Shown here in pieces: positions 23,757 through 31,800 of a DNA stretch of 34,809 bases. Source of the stretch: DASTOB01 sp035720425 (GTDB taxonomy: Bacteria > Chloroflexota > Limnocylindria > Limnocylindrales > CSP1-4). The DNA lies in the NCBI GenBank assembly GCA_035720425.1, contig DASTOB010000137.1:1-34809 (forward strand), given 5' to 3'. The notes below the pieces were generated by a model. The model ran no database searches. It was not told the origin of the DNA and was given only the letters and a program-made list of their open reading frames with translations. A program made the position numbers and the translations under genes. Position 1 is the first letter of the stretch; the number at the start of each line of letters is the position of its first letter.

Positions 23757-24448
23757 TGAGCGACGACCGGAGCGGCGAGGCGGCCGTTGCCGCTGGCGCG
23801 ATCGCGGGCATCGCCGGTTTCGGCGTCTTCCTCGTGGCGCACCAGCTGTGGATCGTCCCGATCTGGTTCATCGCCCCGGTCGGCGTGGTCATGGCGGTGG
23901 TTGGGGGTGCCGCCGTGGGGACGTCGTTCGCGGCCCTGCGACCCCGCCTGCCCCGGCGCCCGTGGACCGCGCCGGCGGTGGCTGCCCTGTTCGCCAGCAT
24001 GCTTGCGCCGGCGGTCCTCATCGGCGAGTTGCGCGGTCCCACTTTCGCGCTGGACGCCGACGGCGGGGGGACGCTCCTCGTGCCGCCGACCGAGGCCCTG
24101 GTGGACGTCCTCCTCGGCCTCCTTGGGGCGAGCTCGCTGGCGGGAGCCATCGCCGGGGGCCTCATCGGGCGACATCGCCGCGCCGTGGGTGCCACGACGC
24201 TGGCGGCGATCGCCCTGGCGATCGGTCCGGGCCACAACATCCCACTCCTCGGCGGCACACCGGCCGTCGGAAAGGAGCTCGCCATCCTGGGCGCGGTCGT
24301 CGTGGCTGCCTCAGTGGTCCTCGTCGAATCAGAGGCACGGCTTTCCGCTGGCGCGCGATGGCGACGCGTGAAGGACCAGGGGCCCGCGGACGTGGCACCG
24401 AAAGCGAATAGACCGCGCCGCCCTGCCCGTCCACGCATCGCGGATTAA
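23756..24448 (+). CDS. Multi-pass membrane protein of unknown function
   Basis: A 230-aa hydrophobic protein with about six membrane spans, for example GAIAGIAGFGVFLVAHQLWI, FIAPVGVVMAVVGGAAVGTS, AVAALFASMLAPAVLIGELR and LAILGAVVVAASVVLVES. The C-terminal tail is basic and Pro-rich (NRPRRPARPRIAD). I recognise no transporter or enzyme motif. Its ATG at 23756 overlaps the TGA of the preceding gene by one base (TGATG), so it is probably translationally coupled to the SRPBCC-hydrolase and under the same TetR control. A small GGGAT/ATCCC hairpin at 24492-24506 follows the stop but lacks a T-run. Confidence 0.8.
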   Translation: MSDDRSGEAAVAAGAIAGIAGFGVFLVAHQLWIVPIWFIAPVGVVMAVVGGAAVGTSFAALRPRLPRRPWTAPAVAALFASMLAPAVLIGELRGPTFALDADGGGTLLVPPTEALVDVLLGLLGASSLAGAIAGGLIGRHRRAVGATTLAAIALAIGPGHNIPLLGGTPAVGKELAILGAVVVAASVVLVESEARLSAGARWRRVKDQGPADVAPKANRPRRPARPRIAD

Positions 24449-24526
24449 GCTGGATGCCGGGGACCGTCGAGTGCTACCGCTCAGCCCTCACGGGATGCGG
24501 AATCCCACCCCGACAAGAGCAGACAA

Positions 24527-24603
<77 letters not shown>

Positions 24604-24690
24604 ACCGAGTGCCCGTTGAACAGGGCCAACGGATGATAGCAAAGGTCGGGTGTCGGCCCATCGGGCCTGTCCGTCCATCGGGTCGGCCGG

Positions 24691-26004
24691 TCAGTCGACG
24701 AGTCCGATCTCCGGGATCTCGTGCGATCGGTGCTCCGCCGCCGGCCCCGGTCGGCCGCCGGCCCGCACCGGCAGGATCGCCAGGGCCGCCGCGACGTACG
24801 ACCCGGCCATGAGCCAGAACACGATCGGCAATCCTGCCTCGTTGCCGGCGACCTGGATCACCGCGCCGTAGATGGCGGTCCACAGCGAGCCCACGCCAAA
24901 CGACAACGTGAAGTACAGGGCGAACGACGCGTCGCGCAGGCGCGGCGGCGCGATGTCGGCGAGGAGCGCCTGGAGCTGCGGGCTCTCGGCGAAGCTGAAC
25001 GCGCCCATCACGAGCATCGCCACCCACAAACCCACGAGCCCGGAGCCGACGAGCAGGAAGGCGACGAAGCCGACGGCCCCGCCGAGGTAGACGCCGACGA
25101 TGAGGGGCTTCCGGCCGAATCGGTCGGACAGCCAGCCGGCGACGAGCGGTGCCGGGACCGACAGGGCGATGAACACCCCGTACATGAGGTCCGCCGTCCC
25201 CTGCTCCACCCCGATCACGGCGGTCAGGTAGACGAGGGCGAACAGGTTGACCACGCCGAGCCCGCGGCCGCCGCCGCCGATCACCGAGGCGAGGAAGATC
25301 CAGCGATGATCGCGGTCCCGCGCGACCGCGCCAAGCGCAGAGCGGACGCTGCCCTCGGCGACGGCTGCCGCCCGATCCTCGCCGGTCTCGCGCACGAGCG
25401 CGAGGATGAGCAGCGCGACGATGACCCCGGGCAGCCCGAACAGAACCACCGCCCCGCGCCAGTCGAACGCCGAGATCGCCCACGCGCCGGCGAGGGCAAC
25501 GACCACCGTGCCGACGTTGCCGCCGGTGATGTGGGCGCTGATCGCGAAGCCGCGCCGCCGCTCGGGGAACTGCTCGGCGAGGAGGGCGTTGCCGACCGGA
25601 TGCTGCGGCGAGCCACCGAGCCGGGACACGATGCTCGTCAGCGCAAACGCCGCGAACGACGGGGCGAGAGCCTGGGCGGCGAACCCGGCGCCGACCACGA
25701 AGCTCCCGGCGGCGAGCAGGCGGCGACGCGCAGCAACGCGGGTGAGCTTCGCGTAGGCGAGCTGGATCGTGCCCGTCGCGACGCTGCCGAAGGCGGCGAG
25801 GTAGGCGATCGTGTCGACGCCGACGCCGAATTCCGCGATGACCCGCAGGTAGACGAGCGGCAGCAGCACGCCCTGCGCGTGGATGACCGCGTGGGCGGCC
25901 GACAGGAGGACGAGCGTGAGAGCCGGTCGCGGCGCGCTGCCATGCGGCGGGCTGCCGTGGGCCGCCGCCGCGCCGGGTGGGTGGTGGGCCATCGGGCCCA
26001 TCAT
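24691..26004 (-). CDS. MFS-family transporter
   Basis: A 437-aa major facilitator superfamily permease with 12 predicted spans. The N-terminal half opens LTLVLLSAAHAVIHAQGVLL. The diagnostic loop between helices 8 and 9 reads WLSDRFGRKPLIVG, matching the MFS motif A (G-x3-D-R-x-G-R). The loop between helices 2 and 3 is less typical (AYAKLTRVAARRRLL). The N-terminus is His/Pro/Ala-rich and cytoplasmic. The overall pattern, including SRLGGSPQHPVGNALLAEQF, is like the fosmidomycin-resistance/nitrate-type MFS group, but the substrate is not assigned. Several in-frame ATGs (26004, 26001, 25992) are possible starts. It is divergent from the signalling operon and lies downstream of the tRNA gene. 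Confidence 0.92.
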   Translation of the reverse strand: MMGPMAHHPPGAAAAHGSPPHGSAPRPALTLVLLSAAHAVIHAQGVLLPLVYLRVIAEFGVGVDTIAYLAAFGSVATGTIQLAYAKLTRVAARRRLLAAGSFVVGAGFAAQALAPSFAAFALTSIVSRLGGSPQHPVGNALLAEQFPERRRGFAISAHITGGNVGTVVVALAGAWAISAFDWRGAVVLFGLPGVIVALLILALVRETGEDRAAAVAEGSVRSALGAVARDRDHRWIFLASVIGGGGRGLGVVNLFALVYLTAVIGVEQGTADLMYGVFIALSVPAPLVAGWLSDRFGRKPLIVGVYLGGAVGFVAFLLVGSGLVGLWVAMLVMGAFSFAESPQLQALLADIAPPRLRDASFALYFTLSFGVGSLWTAIYGAVIQVAGNEAGLPIVFWLMAGSYVAAALAILPVRAGGRPGPAAEHRSHEIPEIGLVD

Positions 26005-26120
26005 GACGAAGCGAGGCCGCGTGCGCGTTCGCGTTGCAGCGCACCCCCGTTTCGGGCATGGTTGCCCGGTTACCCCAGCGTTGCGCGTGCGGCCGACCGG
26101 TCGGTCGCGAGGGAGGTCGA

Positions 26121-26501
26121 ATGCCCGCGGTCCTCATCGTCGACGACGAGCACCACATCCGGCTGCTCATCGAACAGACGCTCGAGGAGCTCGAGGACGA
26201 CGACGTCGAGCTGCTCACCGCGGCCGACGGCGAGGAGGCGCTCGACGTGGTCCGGAACCATCAGCCTGCGCTCGTGTTCCTCGACGTCATGATGCCAAAG
26301 CGCAACGGCTACGAGGTCTGCCGCACGATCAAGCAGGACTGGGGCATGACCGGCACGACCGTCATCCTCCTGACGGCGAAGGGGCAGGCGGACGACCGAT
26401 CCGAAGGCCTCGCGGCCGGGGCCGACGACTACATCACGAAGCCGTTCGACCCGGACGAGCTCCTCGCGCGGGCGCGCTCGGTCCTGGGCCTCGACGGGTA
26501 G
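26121..26501 (+). CDS. Single-domain response regulator (CheY-like)
   Basis: A 126-aa stand-alone receiver domain. Its phosphoacceptor is Asp55 in LVFLDVMMPKRNGYEV. The acidic pocket is DDE near the N-terminus (VLIVDDEHH), the switch Thr is in VILLTAKGQ, and Lys107 is in DDYITKPFDPDELL. There is no DNA-binding or enzymatic output domain, so its effect must pass through another protein. It starts at ATG 26121 with GGGAGG upstream and ends 7 bp before the GAF gene; a histidine kinase follows, so the three probably form one operon and one phosphorelay. Confidence 0.95.
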   Translation: MPAVLIVDDEHHIRLLIEQTLEELEDDDVELLTAADGEEALDVVRNHQPALVFLDVMMPKRNGYEVCRTIKQDWGMTGTTVILLTAKGQADDRSEGLAAGADDYITKPFDPDELLARARSVLGLDG

Positions 26502-26508
26502 GCGGCCG

Positions 26509-27300
26509 ATGGACCTCGACCTGCGCCGGCTCATCATCCGCCACCGGCACGTGGCGCCGATGGTCTCGTCGCTCCTCGCCTCGACGAACGCGCGCGTCCG
26601 GATCCTCGATGCGACCGAGGGCGTCATCCTCAACCGCGAGACCGGCGCGGAGCCGGACGGGCCGATTCAGCGCTTCCCGGTCGTCGCCGAACGCGAGGTC
26701 ATGGGCTGGGTCGAAGGCGGCCGCGTGGCCGCCGGCATCGCCGCCGCGCTGTCCTACGCGTGCGCGCGCGAGCTCGACAAGCGGGCGCTCTCGCAGGAGG
26801 CCCTCGAGCGGTACCGCGAGCTGAGTCTCATCTACGACCTCGCCCAGTCGATCGGGGCGTCGCTCGAGGTCGCGGCCGTCGCCCGCGTGGCGCTCGACGA
26901 GGTCGCTCGCCTGCCCGGCGGCGGGTCCGCCTTCTTCCTGCTCGACGGCGCCGCGGATGGCGGATTCGGTCCGCCCGACGGGGTCGAACCCGGGCCGATT
27001 GCGTCCGTCCGAACGGGAGCCGGTGTCCTCGGCGCGATCGCGGACGGTGAGCCGGAGATCGTCAACGACGTCGCGGCCGATCCGCGGGCAGCCGACGCGG
27101 AGCGTGGACTCGGCGCGGTCGTTGCCGCGCCGCTCGTCGTGCGCGGCCGGCGGCTCGGCGTCGTCGGTGCGGCCGCGCCAGCCGGGCACGAGTACCGCGC
27201 GGCGGACCTCAAGGTCCTCACCGCGATCGCCGCGCTGGCCGGCCCGGCGATCGAGCAGGCTCGGGCGCACGAGGCGGCCCTGCGGACCGCAGCCGGTTGA
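26509..27300 (+). CDS. GAF-domain sensory protein without an output domain
   Basis: A 263-aa soluble protein. Residues 1 to about 95 are a small alpha/beta N-terminal domain ending in a helix (ALSYACARELDKRALSQEAL). A linker helix, ERYRELSLIYDLAQSIGAS, is typical of the segment before GAF domains in sensor kinases and SpoIIE-type phosphatases. A GAF domain follows (about 115-255), containing VNDVAADPRAADAERGLGAV and VVAAPLVVRGRRLGVVGAAA. GAF domains bind small molecules or report redox state. No kinase, phosphatase or cyclase follows, so it may modulate the neighbouring kinase or receiver. ATG 26509 starts 7 bp after the receiver gene. Confidence 0.85.
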   Translation: MDLDLRRLIIRHRHVAPMVSSLLASTNARVRILDATEGVILNRETGAEPDGPIQRFPVVAEREVMGWVEGGRVAAGIAAALSYACARELDKRALSQEALERYRELSLIYDLAQSIGASLEVAAVARVALDEVARLPGGGSAFFLLDGAADGGFGPPDGVEPGPIASVRTGAGVLGAIADGEPEIVNDVAADPRAADAERGLGAVVAAPLVVRGRRLGVVGAAAPAGHEYRAADLKVLTAIAALAGPAIEQARAHEAALRTAAG

Positions 27301-27340
27301 CCGGCCGAGCGTCGAAGACCGGCTGAGCGTCGTCCGGCCG

Positions 27341-28984
27341 ATGCCGTCGCTGCGGGCCCGTCCCGTCGAGATCATCGTCGGTGCGGGCGGGTCGCTCGCC
27401 GTCCTCGTCGCGCTCCTCCTTCGGCCGCCCGGGTGGGACGTCGCCGCCGTCGTCCTCGCCACCCTGCTCCCCGCCGCGCTCGTGCTGTACGGCGTCGCGG
27501 CCGCGCGGCGGGCTCGCGAATTGGCCGCCCAGCAGGCGACCCTCGTCGAGCAACGCGAGGCGATGGCGCGTGACGCGGCCCGCGCGGAGCAGTCCCGGGC
27601 GGAACTCGCGGATCGGATGGCGGAGCTCGTCACGCTCAATGAGCTCGGGGGCTCGCTCAGCTCGACGCTCGACCTCGACGAGTTGCTTGATCGGGCGCTC
27701 GCCGCGGTCGTCGCTCACCTGCGGTTCGATCGGGCGCTCGTGCTCCTCGTCGACGAAACGGGCGAGCACCTGACCGGCGGCCGATCGATCGGCGGGTCGG
27801 ACGAGATGACCGCACTCGTGGCCGGGGCGGAGGTGTCGCTGGCCGACGATCGCTCCACCCTCGTCCAGCTCGCCCGGGCCGACGGGCCGATGCTCTTTCG
27901 GGGCATCGACGAGGACCCGTACGAGCCGAACCGGGCCTTCGCCGCGGCGGTCGGCACGACGTCGTTCCTCGGCACGCCGCTCATCACGAAGGGTCGGACG
28001 GTCGGCGTGCTTGCCGTCGACAACCGGCTGTCCGGCCGCGAGCTCGAGCAGGCCGCCGGGCCGCTCCTGTTCACGCTCGGGAACCTCCTCGCGGCCGCGG
28101 TCGAGAACGCCCGCCTCTACGCCGAACTGGAGGCGTCGAACCGCGAGCTCGAAGCGCGGGTCGCGCGGCGAACGGCCCAGCTGGCCGATGCCGTGGAGGA
28201 GGCCCAGGCGGCGCGCGCGACGGCGGAGGCGGCAAGTGCCACGAAGAGCTCCTTCCTGGCCAACGTCTCGCACGAGCTTCGGACGCCGCTCACGTCGGTG
28301 GTCGGGTTCACGAAGATCGTCCGCAAGCGACTCGAGGACGTCGTCTTTCCGGTCGTCGCGTCCGCTGGCGGCGCCGGCGCAGACCCGAAGGTCGAGCGGG
28401 CCATGCGCCAGGTCTCGGAGAACCTCGGGATCATGGTCTCCGAGGGCGATCGGCTGACCGCGATGATCAATGACGTCCTCGACCTCGAGAAGATCGAGGC
28501 CGGCCGGATGGAGTTCAAGCGCGAGCCGGTGGACGTGGCGGCGGTCATCGACCAGGCGACGGCCGCGACCGCGGCCCTGTTCGAGACGACCGGCCTTGCG
28601 CTCGTCCGGGATGTGTCTCGCGAGCTCCCGGTCATCGAGGGCGACCGAAACCGGCTCGTCCAGGTCGTCATCAACCTGCTGTCGAACGCGGTGAAGTTCA
28701 CGCCCGCGGGATCCGTGACCGTGCGAGCGCGTGCGGTGGACGGCGCCGTCCGGGTCGAGGTCGTCGACACCGGAACGGGGATCGATCCGGCCGACCACGC
28801 AAAGGTCTTCGAGCCGTTCGGCCAGGCCGGCGACACCCTGACCGACAAGCCACGCGGAACGGGCCTTGGCTTGCCGATCTGCCGCGAGATCGTCGAGCAT
28901 CACGGCGGCCGGCTGTGGCTCGAGAGCGCAGTCGGTCAGGGCTCCACGTTCGCCTTCACGTTGCCGGTACCGCCGTCGGCCTGA
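27341..28984 (+). CDS. Membrane sensor histidine kinase with GAF domain
   Basis: A 547-aa kinase. Two adjacent hydrophobic segments (IIVGAGGSLAVLVALLL and VAAVVLATLLPAALVLYGVA) form a short membrane hairpin. A helical linker, a GAF domain (about 105-265, ending TVGVLAVDNRLSG) and a coiled coil follow. The HisKA domain carries the phosphoacceptor His311 in FLANVSHELRTPLTSVVGF. The HATPase domain has the N box with Asn445 in NLLSNAVKF, the G1 box VDTGTGIDP and the G2 box GTGLGLPICREIVEHHGG. It lacks a receiver, so the single-domain receiver encoded two genes upstream is the natural partner. ATG 27341 is preferred; the 40 nt before it separate it from the GAF gene. Confidence 0.95.
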   Translation: MPSLRARPVEIIVGAGGSLAVLVALLLRPPGWDVAAVVLATLLPAALVLYGVAAARRARELAAQQATLVEQREAMARDAARAEQSRAELADRMAELVTLNELGGSLSSTLDLDELLDRALAAVVAHLRFDRALVLLVDETGEHLTGGRSIGGSDEMTALVAGAEVSLADDRSTLVQLARADGPMLFRGIDEDPYEPNRAFAAAVGTTSFLGTPLITKGRTVGVLAVDNRLSGRELEQAAGPLLFTLGNLLAAAVENARLYAELEASNRELEARVARRTAQLADAVEEAQAARATAEAASATKSSFLANVSHELRTPLTSVVGFTKIVRKRLEDVVFPVVASAGGAGADPKVERAMRQVSENLGIMVSEGDRLTAMINDVLDLEKIEAGRMEFKREPVDVAAVIDQATAATAALFETTGLALVRDVSRELPVIEGDRNRLVQVVINLLSNAVKFTPAGSVTVRARAVDGAVRVEVVDTGTGIDPADHAKVFEPFGQAGDTLTDKPRGTGLGLPICREIVEHHGGRLWLESAVGQGSTFAFTLPVPPSA

Positions 28985-29004
28985 CCGGGCGGAGTGGCGT
29001 CGCA

Positions 29005-29094
29005 GCCGCACGGATGTTCTCGGCCGCACGGATGTTCTCGCCCGCCCGACCGTTCCCGTCCCCTCGCATGTTGTCGTCCCCCCGCATGTTCTCG
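29005..29094. repeat. Five-unit 18-bp tandem repeat
   Basis: Units start at 29005, 29023, 29041, 29059 and 29077. The first two are identical, GCCGCACGGATGTTCTCG; units 4 and 5 end in CGCATGTTGTCG and CGCATGTTCTCG; unit 3 is the most diverged. It begins 21 bp after the histidine kinase stop in a convergent gap. Being a multiple of three, it gives hexapeptide repeats in several frames, but no convincing gene covers it. It has no spacers, so it is a minisatellite-like repeat and not CRISPR. Confidence 0.8.
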
Positions 29095-29212
29095 CTCATT
29101 CGTGGGACGACTCGCGCACACAGCACCTCGCCCTCTGGCGGCCGACCGCCGGGTGGGTCGACCCGTGTTCACGCTCAAGGATCGCTCGAATGAGCCGTTG
29201 GCGACCTGGTTT

Positions 29213-29230
29213 TCGCGCCGCTCGGCGCGA
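29213..29230. repeat. Perfect hairpin in the kinase/sensor convergent gap
   Basis: TCGCGCCG (29213-29220) and CGGCGCGA (29223-29230) are perfect complements around CT. It lies between the histidine kinase (ends 28984) and the leftward sensor gene (ends 29303), beside repeat copy B. There is no T-run downstream on either strand, so an intrinsic terminator is possible but not typical. Confidence 0.5.
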
Positions 29231-29243
29231 GGAGCGTGCACGC

Positions 29244-29283
29244 GAGTCGTGCCACGAATAAACGCGAAGCCGCGGTGCCGGCG
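29244..29283 (-). repeat. Dispersed intergenic repeat, copy B
   Basis: It shares 17 exact bases with copy A at 1691 and 31 of 40 positions overall, in the same orientation. It lies about 20-60 bp beyond the stop of the leftward sensor gene. Together with the tandem repeat and the hairpin it accounts for most structure in the 318-bp gap 28985-29302. Confidence 0.6.
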
Positions 29284-29302
29284 TGGCGTCCGGGAGACCC
29301 GT

Positions 29303-30562
29303 TCATCCGGGTTCGTGGCGCCGCTGGCCGCTGACAGGCCGCTGCCAGAGCGCCACGCGCTCGGGCTGGACCGTCTCGACGACGGCGTCGACGAGGTCGG
29401 CTTCGATGACCTCGAGATCGACCTCCCGGCCGATCCGGGTCGCGAGCTGCGCGGTCATGCGGGCGCCGTCGTAGCGGGCCCGGTAGAAGCGGCGGTCGAT
29501 GAGGCCCTGGAGCCCGCGCCGCAGCGGCTGGAAGGCGGCGGCGGCGACGAGGGTCGCCGCGGCGACCGCGAGCGTCTCGCCGCCGGTCACCGGGTCGAGC
29601 AGCGCCTGGAGCAGCAGGATCGCGGCGACGTAGCCGGCCCCGAGCACTGCCGTCAGGGTGCCGTACACGAGCGTCCGGCGGATGATCAGATCGATCGCGT
29701 AGAGCCGGTAGCGCAGGATCGCGACGCCGATGGCGATCGGCAGGGTCGCGACGCTCGTCCAAAAGACGAGGTCGGACACCGCGTCCCAGGGCCGGAGCAC
29801 GGCCAGCAGCCCGAACACGGCGGCCACGAACGACGTTGCGGCTGCCACCCACCGGAGCTGAAGCTGTTCGACGGCCGTCGCGCGTCGGTACCGCACGATG
29901 AGCGATGTCGCCGCGAAGACCGTCAGGAACACAACGAGCAGCACGCCCGTGTTGAGCGCCTCACGCGGAATCGGCGCAAGCGCGTCGAGTCCGAGCGGAT
30001 TCTGAACGCCGAGGGTCAACGGCATCGGACCCGGGGCGAACGCGCCCACCGTCATGATCGCGGTCGACACTGCCAGCACGATCGCGAACGCTCGCCCCCA
30101 GGCCCAGGAGATGGGCCGACCACTCGGAAACAGAAGCAGGACCGTCGCCAGGATCGCGAGGGTTGGACCCCACACGTGATTGTTCGCCCACGCAGCGACT
30201 TGACCGGCGGGCAAGACGTCGTCGGTCTCGTGCGCCACGAGCGTGTAGCCCTGGGTCAGGGAGCCGATCGACCACAGGGCCGCCATCGTGAGGAGCAGCC
30301 ATCCGAGCGGATGGCGAGGCAGTCGCACCGCGATGAGCGCTCCGACGAAGGCGGTGAGTGTGAGACTCACGCCGAGCAGGGTGGTCGCCCCAGCGACAAC
30401 GGGGCCCGGTTCGCCGTAGGCGCCAACTCGCCGAAACGCGTCGGCCGAGGCCGATAGCGTCAACACCGTCCCGACGACCGCCATCGCCGCGGTCGCCGTG
30501 CCGACGATCGGGGCCACCACCCGCCGCGTCGCGCGGCGAGGCGGGAACGCCTGCCCGTCCAT
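29303..30562 (-). CDS. Orphan multi-TM sensor protein without a kinase domain
   Basis: A 419-aa integral membrane protein with about ten hydrophobic segments, for instance LLGVSLTLTAFVGALIAVRL, LGWLLLTMAALWSIGSL and LVYGTLTAVLGAGYVAAILL. The membrane part is followed by the linker FQPLRRGLQGLIDRRFYRAR and a short soluble tail (ATRIGREVDLEVIEADLVDA) ending soon after VETVQPERVALWQR. This is the architecture of the membrane sensor module that precedes GAF and histidine-kinase domains in many Chloroflexota kinases, where RYRLYAIDLIIRRTL is recurrent. Here the protein stops before any kinase. It could be a truncated kinase or a stand-alone sensor that partners with another protein. The ATG at 30562 is supported by a typical cytoplasmic N-terminus rich in Arg. 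Confidence 0.85.
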   Translation of the reverse strand: MDGQAFPPRRATRRVVAPIVGTATAAMAVVGTVLTLSASADAFRRVGAYGEPGPVVAGATTLLGVSLTLTAFVGALIAVRLPRHPLGWLLLTMAALWSIGSLTQGYTLVAHETDDVLPAGQVAAWANNHVWGPTLAILATVLLLFPSGRPISWAWGRAFAIVLAVSTAIMTVGAFAPGPMPLTLGVQNPLGLDALAPIPREALNTGVLLVVFLTVFAATSLIVRYRRATAVEQLQLRWVAAATSFVAAVFGLLAVLRPWDAVSDLVFWTSVATLPIAIGVAILRYRLYAIDLIIRRTLVYGTLTAVLGAGYVAAILLLQALLDPVTGGETLAVAAATLVAAAAFQPLRRGLQGLIDRRFYRARYDGARMTAQLATRIGREVDLEVIEADLVDAVVETVQPERVALWQRPVSGQRRHEPG

Positions 30563-30617
30563 AGTCGGCAGTTTGCCGCGCCGGCGTCCGGAGATCGTTA
30601 CGGCCGCCGGCGTTCGG

Positions 30618-31370
30618 TCATCGGATCAGCCGCGACGGGAAGATTCGGTCGCCCGACACCGACGTCCACAGGAGGCCGTCCGCGTCTGGAAGCTTCGCTC
30701 CGGCTCGAAGCGCTGCCAGCCACGCGGTGCCGGATGCGCCGAATCGGGCCGTGAACACGGCCGACGCCTCGCGGACCACGCGTTGGTTCCGGGCCGTCGC
30801 GCGGAGGACGAGGAGACCCCGAACGGTCCATTCCTGCCCGCGCTGGCGCTCAATTGCCGCGACCTTGTCGGCCAGCTCGCGCATCTCCGCGCCGGCGTCG
30901 GTCAGGAGGTCCACGACCTCGACGACGACCGCCTCCGACGCCGGCGTCCGCTCGAGCAGCACGTCGATGCTGCGGGACCGGAGGGCATCGGGATCGATCG
31001 GGTACTCCGGCCGGGCCACCCAGCCGCCGGCGCGCGCCATCCGAATCAGGAGGTCCTGGCGTCGGAGATGCTCCGCGTCTCGCGGCGGGTCGACGCCGGG
31101 CGCCAGCTCGATGAAGGCCGCCAGCTGGAGCCCGACCGCGGCCGCGCAGGCGGCGAGGGTCTCGAGCGACGCGGTGGTGCCGTGGCCGCGCTCGATCCGG
31201 CTCACGAAGGTCTGTGACACGCCGGCCCTCTCGGCCACCTGCCACTGGGCGAGACCGGCACGTCGCCGCGCATCCCTGAGTGCGATCCCGATGCGCCGCG
31301 CGAGGTACGCGGCGCGTTCGCGGGCGTGGGCGCGGGCGATTCCAGTGCGGCGTCGGCGACGATCGGGCAT
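30618..31370 (-). CDS. XRE-family regulator with a nuclease-like C-terminal domain
   Basis: A 250-aa protein. Residues about 25-85 form a Cro/C1-type helix-turn-helix (LRDARRRAGLAQWQVAERAG, then VSQTFVSRIERGHG). The C-terminal part has the order of a PD-(D/E)XK-like fold: RSIDVLLE (Asp136, Glu140), AVVVEVVD (Glu151, Asp154), a helix ELADKVAAIERQRG, then VRGLLVLRATARNQRVV. The Lys of ExK is not visible, so this domain is probably inactive and may bind nucleic acid or a ligand. Similar XRE proteins occur in high-GC bacteria, where their targets are unknown. It starts at ATG 31370, right beside an extremely G-rich tract that must contain its promoter or leader. Confidence 0.87.
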   Translation of the reverse strand: MPDRRRRRTGIARAHARERAAYLARRIGIALRDARRRAGLAQWQVAERAGVSQTFVSRIERGHGTTASLETLAACAAAVGLQLAAFIELAPGVDPPRDAEHLRRQDLLIRMARAGGWVARPEYPIDPDALRSRSIDVLLERTPASEAVVVEVVDLLTDAGAEMRELADKVAAIERQRGQEWTVRGLLVLRATARNQRVVREASAVFTARFGASGTAWLAALRAGAKLPDADGLLWTSVSGDRIFPSRLIR

Positions 31371-31382
31371 GGCGCGAGCCTC

Positions 31383-31562
31383 CGTGGGCCGGCGGGCGCG
31401 GAGTGGGCGGGGCTGGGGAGTGGCGGGTGCGGCGGCGGGGGAGGCGGTGGTGGGGGCGAGCGGCCGCGGCGGGGCGCGTCGGCGGGGGGAGGCGGGGGCG
31501 GGTGCGGGCGGCGGGGTGCGGCGGCGGTGGCGGCGGGGGCGCGGCGGGGGGAGCAGGCGGTG
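31383..31562 (+). other. Extremely G-rich, strand-asymmetric tract (G-quadruplex potential)
   Basis: About 180 bp are composed of runs of two to six G broken by single C, T or A, with very few A or T (for example GGCGGTGGTGGGGGCGAG). G strongly outnumbers C on the plus strand, unlike coding DNA nearby. Many windows satisfy four G-runs with short loops. It sits immediately upstream of the XRE regulator, so its template strand is the G-rich one. No gene is convincing here. Confidence 0.75.
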
Positions 31563-31718
31563 CCGATGCAGAGAAGGATTACCGAGCGCTCTTAGCTGCG
31601 CCTCAACCGCCGATTACGTCGCGTTCCACGCCGGCCGAGGTCGCTTGGGCGGCGTTTGATGCGCCGGGTGACTCGGATCAAGCTTTGGCCCGCTCGCGCC
31701 GCGCTTCCGCCCGCATTC

Positions 31719-31739
31719 GAAGCCTTCTGTGACTCGCCG
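31719..31739 (+). repeat. 21-bp direct repeat, copy 1
   Basis: Bases 31719-31739 (beginning GAAGCCTTCTGTGACTC) recur exactly at 31801-31821, 82 bp downstream. Both copies are preceded by ATT plus one base and followed by a G-rich step. The region 31563-31915 has no convincing gene; besides these repeats I see nothing else in it. Confidence 0.8.
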
Positions 31740-31800
31740 AGGGCTTCGGAGCCAGCGTGGACCGGCGAGCCCGCGTGCTGTACCGCATCGGGCTCGATTT

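Noticed and set aside
24492..24506. GGGAT/ATCCC hairpin as a terminator of the membrane-protein gene
   Set aside because: Only 5 bp of stem and no T-run; too weak to list as a terminator.
29005..29094. CRISPR array
   Set aside because: Units are contiguous with no unique spacers and no cas genes are in the window.
28936..29241. Leftward frame with a hexapeptide repeat (REHPCG type) over the 18-bp repeats
   Set aside because: The repeat unit is a multiple of three, so every frame shows a hexapeptide pattern; no conserved domain or good ribosome site.
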